Below are positions 1-6,412 of a DNA stretch of 10,683 bases, piece by piece (within the stretch, counting starts at the first letter, position 1; each line of letters opens with the position of its first letter). Source of the DNA: JADZGC01 sp964613485 (GTDB taxonomy: Bacteria > Patescibacteriota > Saccharimonadia > CAILAD01 > GCA-016700035). The stretch spans positions 1 through 10,683 of the forward strand of contig CAZTHB010000025.1 in assembly GCA_964613485.1 (NCBI GenBank), in the 5' to 3' direction. The position numbers and the translations under genes were made by a program. The notes under the pieces were generated by a model. The model saw nothing but the letters and a program-made list of their open reading frames with translations. It made no database searches and was not told where the DNA came from.

Positions 1-18
1 CAAAATATATAACGATTA

Positions 19-47
19 TTGACCATGCATACAAAATACGGTATGGT
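19..47 (+). promoter_or_regulatory. Sigma70-type promoter of the GC-rich small gene
   Basis: TTGACC at 19-24 is followed after exactly 17 bases by TATGGT at 42-47, a good -35/-10 pair. The predicted transcript starts near 54, which leaves a leader of about 30 nt before the start codon at 85. It also argues against the in-frame ATG at 19, which would lie inside the promoter. Confidence 0.55.
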
Positions 48-84
48 GAGGTTTCGTGGCTTCCCCAACCGAAAGGAATTTGCC

Positions 85-393
85 ATGACTGCACCTCAGC
101 AAACCCAAGACCGGACTGCACCCCGGTCTCCGTTCCGTTCCGACACCTGCCCCGATCACTGCGACAGCTGTGCATGGGGGATCGGTGGTGAGAACGCCGT
201 ATCCGGCTCCGCAGCCATCCCACGGGTCAGTCGCACCCTGGCCGAGTACCGCAGCGATTGCGGTGGAGTGGAGGTCGTGCTGACCGGATCGAACGCGGTT
301 GGAGCGATCCACGGCGGGCGCTTCTTCCCGGGTCGCAAGACCCCAGCGCTCCAGCGACTTCTCGCTGGGGTTGGATTGATGCCCTTGGGCTGA
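85..393 (+). CDS. Unknown 102-residue Cys-containing protein, high GC, probably foreign
   Basis: I do not recognise this family and assign no function. The ATG at 85 is chosen because GAAAGGA at 71-77 is a well-placed Shine-Dalgarno site and the promoter hexamers end at 47; an in-frame ATG at 19 is too early. The product is 102 residues and soluble-looking, with no signal peptide or membrane segment. Residues 1-20 are polar and Pro/Arg-rich. A compact cysteine cluster follows (CPDHCDSC near residues 23-30, pattern CxxxCxxC) with one further Cys near residue 60, which could bind a metal; that is inference. The C-terminal third is basic, then Gly/Leu-rich, ending GLMPLG. Hand counting of 121-360 gives 162 G+C in 240 (67.5%), against 27 of 60 in a tilS sample (5101-5160). 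G/C third positions dominate and the stop is TGA. Own promoter, own terminator and unusual composition suggest a transferred cassette, or a misassembled contig end. Confidence 0.6.
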   Translation: MTAPQQTQDRTAPRSPFRSDTCPDHCDSCAWGIGGENAVSGSAAIPRVSRTLAEYRSDCGGVEVVLTGSNAVGAIHGGRFFPGRKTPALQRLLAGVGLMPLG

Positions 394-413
394 TCGCGCG
401 GGCATGTGCCCGC
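341..413 (+). other. Two GC-rich hairpins at the end of the small gene
   Basis: CCCCAGCG (341-348) pairs with CGCTGGGG (363-370) around a 14-nt loop inside the last codons. GCGGGC (398-403) pairs with GCCCGC (408-413) around a tetraloop just after the stop. With the terminator at 421-450 they make three consecutive stems in about 110 bases. They may protect the mRNA 3' end, or may simply reflect the high GC content. Confidence 0.45.
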
Positions 414-420
414 ACTACGT

Positions 421-462
421 CCCCGCACCCTCAATGAAGAGGGTGCGGGGATACGCATTTTT
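421..462 (+). terminator. Intrinsic terminator after the small gene
   Basis: A perfect 12-bp GC-rich stem, CCCCGCACCCTC (421-432) with GAGGGTGCGGGG (439-450), closes a 6-nt AATGAA loop. A short T5 tract at 458-462 follows after a 7-nt gap, so the U-tract is offset. It isolates the small gene from the next promoter, whose -35 box begins at 476. Confidence 0.75.
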
Positions 463-475
463 ACCCGACTAAATA

Positions 476-504
476 TTGACAAATCTTTATAATGAATGTA
501 TTAT
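476..504 (+). promoter_or_regulatory. Strong sigma70-type promoter of the deacetylase gene
   Basis: A consensus TTGACA at 476-481 is followed after 17 bases by TATTAT at 499-504. Transcription should begin near 511, giving a leader of about 139 nt to the preferred GTG start at 650. A TATAAT at 488-493 also exists but has no -35 at proper spacing. Confidence 0.75.
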
Positions 505-620
505 TACCTATTAACTTCAGATGTGGCGTTTTAGACCAACCATAAGCAAACACCGCCCGTCCATTCAAGCTAATGTTCGTGTTTTGTCATCTAGGATTAC
601 TAATCGGAGACCCTGTAGAA

Positions 621-645
621 TGCATACCAGGTATACAAAGGGGGG
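621..645 (+). promoter_or_regulatory. Palindrome plus Shine-Dalgarno before the deacetylase start
   Basis: AAAGGGGGG at 637-645 lies 4 nt before the GTG at 650 and is the reason that start is preferred. Directly upstream, ATACC (624-628) and GGTAT (630-634) form an inverted repeat around one A; two further pairs beyond a mismatch extend it to 621-637. It could be an operator half-site pair, but the 1-nt loop makes it a poor RNA hairpin. Its role is a guess; the ribosome binding site is well supported. Confidence 0.45.
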
Positions 646-649
646 TGTA

Positions 650-2503
650 GTGAAAAAAATAATGGCTGTGGCCGCCGCTTTCGTTGCTGCTGCATTGCTT
701 GCGCCAATTCATGGCTCTGCGGCAACAAATCTTATACAGAACTCATCATTTGAGACTGCTTCTGGTGCGTCTGCTGCGCAGTGGAGTCTTGGTAATTGGG
801 GTACAAACGCTGCAACTGCCGCTATCCAGGGCACTGATTCACAGAGCGGACTTAATCATTCGCTAGTTACTATCTCGAGCTATACGAATGGCGATACGAA
901 GTGGCGCTTTGATCCGGTTTCAATTACTCCGGGTACAAGCTATACATTTTCGAACTGGTACAAGTCTGATGTTACTACAGAGATAGACGCCGAGGTAATC
1001 ATGGCGGATGGCTCAACTCAATGGCTGTGGCTGGCGACTATACCGGCTAGCTCGTCTTGGAAGCAGAATAGTCTTACTTTCGTTCCGCCTGCCAATGCGC
1101 AGAAAGTATCGATTACGCACATACTCTATAGTCCTGGTTCGTTGCATACTGACAATTACTCGTTAACTTCTAGTGCGACACCGAGCACAATCTCGCCAAC
1201 GGTAATCCCCACAACATCAATTACACCAACCGCGACCGTCACTCCAACTGCTACTCCATCTCCTTCTCCTACAACACCATCGCCAACACCCACTTCACCG
1301 GCACCAGCTAAAAATCTTATCCCTAATCCGTCAGTCGATGAAGGTGCAGCAGGGGTGATTAACGCCTGGCTTGCAAGCTATTGGGGGAGTCTAACGGCAA
1401 AGTTCACTACTCCGACGGCTGGCGCACAATCTGGCTCGAGATTTGCACGAGTGGATGTAACCAATTACACCAGTGGAGACGCGAAGTGGGTTACACCGGT
1501 TATCAATGTAGTAGCTGGTAAGAAATACACATTCACGGATTATTATCGCTCAAATGTGGCAACTGAAGTCGATGTCGAAGTTACGATGACGAATGGTACG
1601 ATCCAATATGTATGGCTCGGCACGGCGCCCGCTAAGACGAGCTGGACGAAATTTACCGGTACTTATACTGCACCTGTGAATGTGAAGTCGGTGCGACTTT
1701 TCCATGTGATAAATAAGAATGGCTGGCTTGAGACTGATACGTATAGTTTTACGGAGAATATTCTAGCTCCAACGCCATCGCCAACGACACCACCAACCCC
1801 CACTACGCCTCCTCCAACCCCGGGCACCACGCCATTCTCTCGACCACTGGTCTCGATAGAGTTTGATGATGGCTGGACGAGCGCTTACCAATACGGTCTG
1901 CCTGCTGTCGAGAGCTTTGGATGGAAGCCGACACAGTACATCATCACAGATACGGCAATCAATAATGCAAACTACGGCAGTCTTTATATGACCCCAAATC
2001 AGATCAAGGATTGGAATGCTCGTGGTGATATCGGGAGTCATAGTATCGACCACAGTCATATCCCAGCTTTATCGTATGATCAAATTGTCGCCCAGCTCAC
2101 GCAAAGTAAGTCGTATCTCGACAGTTTGCTGGGTGAGCCAACTAACTTATACGTCTCACCTTATTGTGAGTCCAGCGCACAGGTCGTGACCGTGGCTCAG
2201 ACGCTGTATAAGAGCGTGCGTAACTGTGATAGTTATGTAAATTACAAAGCCTCGTTTAATCGCTGGAACTTACAAAGCTTTATTATCCTCAATACCACAA
2301 CCGACGCTGAGATTGTCGCTGCTCTCAATGCGGCGAAGGCAAATAGCGGTTGGCTTATTCTCGTGTGGCATGAGGTTGCGGGTGATACAAGCACATATAG
2401 TGTAAGCTCGGCTACGCTTAAACGACAGCTTCAGCTCGTGAAGAATAGTGGCATCTACGTTACAACTACGCAGGCTGCCTTGAACGAGTCAGTCGGTCAG
2501 TAA
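650..2503 (+). CDS. Secreted CE4 polysaccharide deacetylase with two CBM4/9-like modules
   Basis: This is a predicted exported NodB-fold (CE4) enzyme of 617 residues that removes acetyl groups from an amino-sugar polymer outside the membrane. GTG 650 is chosen because a strong Shine-Dalgarno precedes it and it places VKKI straight before a hydrophobic signal peptide (about residues 1-24, ending GSA). In-frame ATGs at 521, 620 and 662 fit less well. Residues 27-173 and 222-368 are homologous modules, each opening NLIxN and sharing GDxKW, YTF and TxxDxEV blocks, of the CBM4/9 galactose-binding-like type. Pro/Thr/Ser linkers span 174-221 and 369-395. The catalytic domain (about 398-612) has the FDDG motif (D406, D407), HSIDH (H464, H468), SPY at 503-505 and a late VWHE (H574). 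Those acidic and histidine residues match the metal and base positions of CE4. The usual Arg of the R-P-P-Y motif is absent, as in many PgaB-like members. Cys506 and Cys526 could form a disulfide. Substrate is unknown; peptidoglycan, chitin-like or PNAG-like glycans are possible. Confidence 0.88.
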   Translation: MKKIMAVAAAFVAAALLAPIHGSAATNLIQNSSFETASGASAAQWSLGNWGTNAATAAIQGTDSQSGLNHSLVTISSYTNGDTKWRFDPVSITPGTSYTFSNWYKSDVTTEIDAEVIMADGSTQWLWLATIPASSSWKQNSLTFVPPANAQKVSITHILYSPGSLHTDNYSLTSSATPSTISPTVIPTTSITPTATVTPTATPSPSPTTPSPTPTSPAPAKNLIPNPSVDEGAAGVINAWLASYWGSLTAKFTTPTAGAQSGSRFARVDVTNYTSGDAKWVTPVINVVAGKKYTFTDYYRSNVATEVDVEVTMTNGTIQYVWLGTAPAKTSWTKFTGTYTAPVNVKSVRLFHVINKNGWLETDTYSFTENILAPTPSPTTPPTPTTPPPTPGTTPFSRPLVSIEFDDGWTSAYQYGLPAVESFGWKPTQYIITDTAINNANYGSLYMTPNQIKDWNARGDIGSHSIDHSHIPALSYDQIVAQLTQSKSYLDSLLGEPTNLYVSPYCESSAQVVTVAQTLYKSVRNCDSYVNYKASFNRWNLQSFIILNTTTDAEIVAALNAAKANSGWLILVWHEVAGDTSTYSVSSATLKRQLQLVKNSGIYVTTTQAALNESVGQ

Positions 2504-2522
2504 GAAGTGATCTATCCGATAT

Positions 2523-2551
2523 AAAACGCACCCAAAAATAGGGTGCGTTTT
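2523..2551 (+). terminator. Intrinsic terminator after the deacetylase gene
   Basis: A perfect 11-bp stem, AAAACGCACCC (2523-2533) with GGGTGCGTTTT (2541-2551), encloses a 7-nt A-rich loop. The A run and T run at the stem ends give a U-tract on either strand, so it could work both ways. It shares the stem core CGCACCC/GGGTGCG with the terminator at 421-450. Confidence 0.85.
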
Positions 2552-2561
2552 GGTATATACT
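2551..2561 (+). promoter_or_regulatory. Extended -10 promoter giving a leaderless-type start
   Basis: TATACT at 2556-2561 (or the overlapping TATATA at 2554-2559 preceded by TG at 2551-2552, an extended -10) lies directly after the terminator stem. No -35 hexamer is visible, because the expected position falls inside the terminator loop. The predicted transcript start is about 2566-2568, against an ATG at 2569, and no Shine-Dalgarno sequence exists. Confidence 0.55.
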
Positions 2562-2568
2562 AGTAAGC

Positions 2569-5046
2569 ATGAGTAAGTTGACGAGGCGAGCACTACTAGC
2601 GCTGTGCATACTGAATGTAGCCTTGTTTAGTATCTCGCACATTCCTCTTAAGAAAGCTCGTGCAGTTGGTACAACGCTTACGGTGAATTCTACAAATGAC
2701 GGCCAAGATACTAATGCTGGCGACGGCATATGCGAGACTGCCACATCGGATGAATGTACTTTGCGTGCGGCGATCGAAGAGTCAAATGCGAATACAGGCA
2801 CCGATACAATAGAATTTAATATCCCTGGTGGGGGAGTGAAGACGATAGCGCCTGGCTCAATCTACCCTGAATTGACCGATACGGTAAATATTGATGGCTA
2901 TACCCAACCTGGAGCGCAAGCGAATACGGCTGCAGCACCTGCGCCAATGAACGGCACTATTATGATCGAGATTGATGGTCAGGGTACTCCAGGCTCAAGG
3001 AACTTTCGTATATTGGGTAATAATTCGAGCATTCGTGGCTTATCTATTTATGGGTTTTCGAATACGGGGAATGATTCGCAAAACGCTAATATTTTTGTCG
3101 AGGCCGATGATGTTGTCATAGCTGGCAACTACGTCGGTGTGAGGGCTGATGGATTGACGGTTGGACCAGGAGATAATCAGCGCGGTGTGTTGTGTTATGA
3201 TCCCTCAACTACGGGCGTAGAAGTGGGCGGTGTAAACCCAGCCGATAGAAATGTATTTTTTGCAATATCAAGTATTAATAATTCAGCCGCACTAACTCTT
3301 GCCTGCAATGATGGCTTTGCATATGGCAACATTATTGGCTTAGCTAAAGATGGCGTGACGGATTTGAGTCCAGAACAGGCAGACGCGAATCAGTTGAATG
3401 GACCATTTACTGTTGGGCTGCAGATATTGCAGTCTGGCAACCAAGTAGGAGGTGCCGAAGCGGGTAAAGTAAATGTCGTAGCTGGTAATATGGTGAACTT
3501 CTCGATTAATGGCAATGGTAATCTCATACAGGGAAACCTCATTGGAACAAATTATGCTGGAGAAGTGGCAGACTCGATCACGAACGGTGTCGGTATCTCG
3601 ACCGTGACTGGGGATTGGAACCTCATTGGAGGTGTTAATGCCGGGGAAGGAAATACTATCGGTGGAACAAAAGGCGCAGGAGTGATGGTGCTCGAGTATG
3701 TGCTCCAACAGCTTAATATTTCACTTCCTATACCCCGAGCATCAATACTGGGGAATAAGATATTTCAGGTTAGTACTTTTAATTTCGCTGGCTTTGGTAC
3801 TGCAAATCTAGGTATAGACATGTCGAAGTCGATTGACACTTCTGACCCGTCTGACTATCTCCCGGATGTTGTTGAGCAGCGCGGACCGAATCCTAATGAC
3901 GAGGGAGATGGCGATACTGGTGCGAATACATTAACTAATACTCCCGTACTAAAAACAGCTTCGCAAAGCGGCAATCAGCTTACTATTACGTATGATCTTG
4001 ATGCTGCGGGAGCTTCAGGTGGTGAATATCGTATCGAGTTTTATGCTAACTCGGAAGCCTCGATCTTTGGGGCGGGTCCTGGAGAAACATATCTTGGTGC
4101 CGTTGATAATGCGACGAATGGTACAAATAAGACAGCGACACTGACGGTTAGTGAGGACATGGCTTATAAGAGTCTCTCAGCCACAGTTACTCCAAAAGAT
4201 GTTGCTGCTGACCGGGGCGGCAATAATGATGGCTATGGGGCTACATCTGAATTTGCTCGCAATATATCAATCGGTAGTGCGCTGGATACCGATGCGGACG
4301 GTATCTCGGATACTATCGAGGATGACGCTCCAAATAATGGCGATACCAACGCAGACTCGACCGCTGACCGATTGCAGCCAACCATAACGGCTTTCAAAAC
4401 CTCCGATGATATGACTTGGCAGACCGTGATGACAACTGGATGTAGCGAGAATAGCTCTGTCTCGTCATTGGGGCCAAACGCCATTACGACTAAGGACGCA
4501 GATCATAGCTATCCTTTTGGGATGACGGACTTCACTCTGCGCTGCTCAAAGGGCGATACTGCAAACGTAACAATATATTACTTTACAGATCAAGGAGTTG
4601 ATTCTCTCCATCCTCGCAAGCTGCTCGCGAATAATTCTTCGTACGTTGACTTGCCGGGGTCTACACTGCAGCAGGTCCAGGTGGCTGGTCGGAATGCATT
4701 GAAGTTAACCTATAGCATTACTGACGGTAGTGAATTCGACGATGACCGTGAGCTGAATGGGCTCATTCATGACCCTGTGGGCTTGGCGACTAATACCCCG
4801 CAATCTACTCTCCCTACTGTTGGGGTGATGTATGCACTCTTGCCGATTGCGCTGACGGTGCTCGTGACGCTGATCTACGCTTATTACGATTATCGTAGGC
4901 ACAAGCATCCGTTAGTGGCAGAAAATCCCCATATTCACTACACATTCTGGCACCATCTTAAGGTAGTAACGTTGCCGATCATGCGCTATCGCTTGTCGAT
5001 CGTAATTGATCATCGTGATTCTACCACCCCAATCGCAGCGACATAA
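2569..5046 (+). CDS. Membrane-anchored beta-helix surface protein, CSLREA-like and choice-of-anchor-U-like
   Basis: An 825-residue predicted cell-surface protein, probably adhesin-like or structural; no catalytic motif is seen. A signal peptide covers about residues 1-32 (basic start, hydrophobic 9-22, ARA before the cut). Residues 35-86 resemble the CSLREA N-terminal domain: LTVNSTND, a GDGxC motif with Cys55, then CTLRAAIEESNA with Cys63. Residues about 100-420 carry recurrent GNxIG, GNLI and NxIGG turns typical of parallel beta-helices. Residues 455-570 look like a beta-sandwich. At 571-603, DTDADGISDTIED and NNGDTNADSTAD are Asp-rich, calcium-binding-like segments opening a region to about 740 that resembles choice-of-anchor U proteins. 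A membrane helix at about 751-772 is followed by a 53-residue tail, YDYRRHKH then HHLKVV and RYRLSI, predicted to be cytoplasmic. Codon use matches the neighbours. It follows a terminator and likely has its own promoter. There is no Shine-Dalgarno site, and the next Met is residue 127, so the start is firm. Domain calls come from remembered motifs, not a search. Confidence 0.85.
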   Translation: MSKLTRRALLALCILNVALFSISHIPLKKARAVGTTLTVNSTNDGQDTNAGDGICETATSDECTLRAAIEESNANTGTDTIEFNIPGGGVKTIAPGSIYPELTDTVNIDGYTQPGAQANTAAAPAPMNGTIMIEIDGQGTPGSRNFRILGNNSSIRGLSIYGFSNTGNDSQNANIFVEADDVVIAGNYVGVRADGLTVGPGDNQRGVLCYDPSTTGVEVGGVNPADRNVFFAISSINNSAALTLACNDGFAYGNIIGLAKDGVTDLSPEQADANQLNGPFTVGLQILQSGNQVGGAEAGKVNVVAGNMVNFSINGNGNLIQGNLIGTNYAGEVADSITNGVGISTVTGDWNLIGGVNAGEGNTIGGTKGAGVMVLEYVLQQLNISLPIPRASILGNKIFQVSTFNFAGFGTANLGIDMSKSIDTSDPSDYLPDVVEQRGPNPNDEGDGDTGANTLTNTPVLKTASQSGNQLTITYDLDAAGASGGEYRIEFYANSEASIFGAGPGETYLGAVDNATNGTNKTATLTVSEDMAYKSLSATVTPKDVAADRGGNNDGYGATSEFARNISIGSALDTDADGISDTIEDDAPNNGDTNADSTADRLQPTITAFKTSDDMTWQTVMTTGCSENSSVSSLGPNAITTKDADHSYPFGMTDFTLRCSKGDTANVTIYYFTDQGVDSLHPRKLLANNSSYVDLPGSTLQQVQVAGRNALKLTYSITDGSEFDDDRELNGLIHDPVGLATNTPQSTLPTVGVMYALLPIALTVLVTLIYAYYDYRRHKHPLVAENPHIHYTFWHHLKVVTLPIMRYRLSIVIDHRDSTTPIAAT

Positions 5047-5049
5047 TCT

Positions 5050-5079
5050 TTGCACAAGACAATAGCTACACCGTACAAT
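5050..5079 (+). promoter_or_regulatory. Promoter of the tilS-ftsH operon
   Basis: TTGCAC at 5050-5055 and TACAAT at 5074-5079 are separated by 18 bases. The predicted start is near 5086, only about 4 nt before the tilS ATG at 5090. The Shine-Dalgarno-like AGAGG at 5080-5084 would then lie upstream of the transcript. The string GTACAATAG recurs before murJ at 8318-8326. Confidence 0.55.
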
Positions 5080-5089
5080 AGAGGCTACT

Positions 5090-6412
5090 ATGCTTGAGCG
5101 CTTTGCCCATATCCTAGAAGAGCAAAACATCCTGTCTCCAAACAGTACGTATGTCGTAGCTGTTTCTGGTGGAGTCGATTCGATGGTACTGCTCGACCTC
5201 TTATCTCGGCTAGCGGGTAGTTGGGGGTGGACATTGATAGTGGCTCATCTTGATCATGCGCAGCGACCTGGGTCTGAAGAGATTGCCATGCGAGTCGGTG
5301 CTGCTACTGATCGGTACGGTCATCGTTTCGTAACAAATCGCTTACGTCCTTTGCGCATGAATGAATCCGATATGCGCGATCGGCGATATGATTGGCTGAG
5401 AGAGATGCGTAAAGCATATGATGCGTCGGCCATTATTACCGCGCATCACGCTAACGATCGCCTGGAGACCGCGATGTGGCATGCAATCCGTGGGAGTGGT
5501 CGACATGGGCTAACGAGTTTGCGCCAGGGCCAGGGCGATCTCATTAGGCCTTTAATAAAGTTTCGGAGAGGCGATATATTGCTCTACGCCCATCAACAGG
5601 ATCTCGACTGGGATGAAGATCCCTCGAATGCTGATACGGATTTCACACGCAATGTCATTCGGCATGAGCTCCTTGGAAAGGCGCCGATATGGGACTCACA
5701 TTATCATCAAAATCTCACTGACTGGCTGGACCATTTGCAGAACATCAATCAGCGTGTTGATACTATGCTGGAGCGTTTGCTCGAGCAAGTTGCTGATCCA
5801 GTGGCTGGTGGATATATGTTTCAGCTCGCTGCCCTCAGGCGGCTGCCCACATCTGTATTAATGGAGCTACTTGCTTATGCCGCGCGAAGTATGAGAGCCG
5901 GAAAGGGTTTGACGCGTCGAAACCTCCAGGCGAGCGAATCATGGATTCGTACTGCCCCGACTGGTAGCTTCACGGAAGCCCTTCCTGGATTGATCATGAC
6001 TCGAGAATATGATAGAGTGAACTTCGTTGTCAGCACTGCGCCACTCGATATTGAACTTGCTGACGGAAATCTTCCACTGGTTGCGCAGAAGCCTGTCACT
6101 ATGGGTCGTTTTACACTACACTTGATGCCGAGTCATCAAGCAGATGATGAGGCATATCACTTAGCAGCTGGCGAGTATTATGTGCGTCGCTGGCAAGCGG
6201 GTGACCGAGTGCAACCACTTGGTATGTCAGGCACAAAAAAAGTACAAGATGTTTTTGTTGATAATAAGGTGCCGCGCCGCGATCGTATGGTCTGGCCGCT
6301 GGTGGTGTCGGGGAGCAACGACATAGCGCTCATCCCAGGATTAGTGCGTGACCGTCGTTTTGCTGCCTTGCCAGATGATCATAGCGTGGCCGTAGCCGTG
6401 AAAGGGGTGTAG
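5090..6412 (+). CDS. tilS: tRNA(Ile)-lysidine synthetase TilS
   Basis: TilS uses ATP to attach lysine to C34 of the CAU-anticodon isoleucine tRNA, so that it reads AUA and is charged with Ile; it is an essential cytoplasmic tRNA modification. The product has 440 residues, normal for the family. The N-terminal PP-loop ATPase domain shows SGGVDS (residues 26-31), HLDH (53-56) and TAHHANDRLET near 117-127, where relatives usually have TAHHxDDQxET. RGSGRHGLTSL follows, then EDPSNADTDFTRNVIRHELL, the family's tRNA-recognition and ATPase-region signature. The C-terminal part has WQAGDRVQPLGMSGTKKVQD...VPRRDR, the usual TilS C-terminal substrate-binding domain. The middle region (about 215-330) diverges. 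ATG 5090 has a weak AGAGG upstream. No terminator separates it from the surface-protein gene 43 bases before, but a promoter lies in the gap. Its end encodes the ftsH ribosome binding site, so the two are co-transcribed. The hpt gene often found between tilS and ftsH in Firmicutes is absent. Confidence 0.96.
   Translation: MLERFAHILEEQNILSPNSTYVVAVSGGVDSMVLLDLLSRLAGSWGWTLIVAHLDHAQRPGSEEIAMRVGAATDRYGHRFVTNRLRPLRMNESDMRDRRYDWLREMRKAYDASAIITAHHANDRLETAMWHAIRGSGRHGLTSLRQGQGDLIRPLIKFRRGDILLYAHQQDLDWDEDPSNADTDFTRNVIRHELLGKAPIWDSHYHQNLTDWLDHLQNINQRVDTMLERLLEQVADPVAGGYMFQLAALRRLPTSVLMELLAYAARSMRAGKGLTRRNLQASESWIRTAPTGSFTEALPGLIMTREYDRVNFVVSTAPLDIELADGNLPLVAQKPVTMGRFTLHLMPSHQADDEAYHLAAGEYYVRRWQAGDRVQPLGMSGTKKVQDVFVDNKVPRRDRMVWPLVVSGSNDIALIPGLVRDRRFAALPDDHSVAVAVKGV
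6401..6409 (+). promoter_or_regulatory. ftsH ribosome binding site inside the tilS 3' end
   Basis: AAAGGGGTG at 6401-6409 sits in the last tilS codons, just before the TAG stop (6410-6412) and the ftsH ATG (6413). Stop and start are directly adjacent, which favours translational coupling. Confidence 0.8.

Noticed and set aside
16..482. Overlapping minus-strand open frames of 62-129 codons (16-405, 156-482, 227-415)
   Set aside because: They lie opposite the GC-rich gene, where high GC removes stops. They have no ribosome binding site or promoter in their direction, while the + strand has promoter, Shine-Dalgarno and terminator in order.
391..492. TGA at 391-393 recoded as an amino acid, as in some CPR lineages
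   Set aside because: Read-through would run across the terminator to TAA at 490, and none of the long genes contains an in-frame TGA.
488..493. TATAAT as a -10 box
   Set aside because: It is only 6 bases from TTGACA (476-481), and no -35 exists 16-18 bases upstream. TATTAT at 499-504 fits the 17-base spacing.
1174..1310. Pro/Thr-rich stretch as a DNA repeat array
   Set aside because: The repetition is low-complexity codon use in a flexible protein linker, without a fixed repeat unit or spacer, so it is not a CRISPR or satellite.
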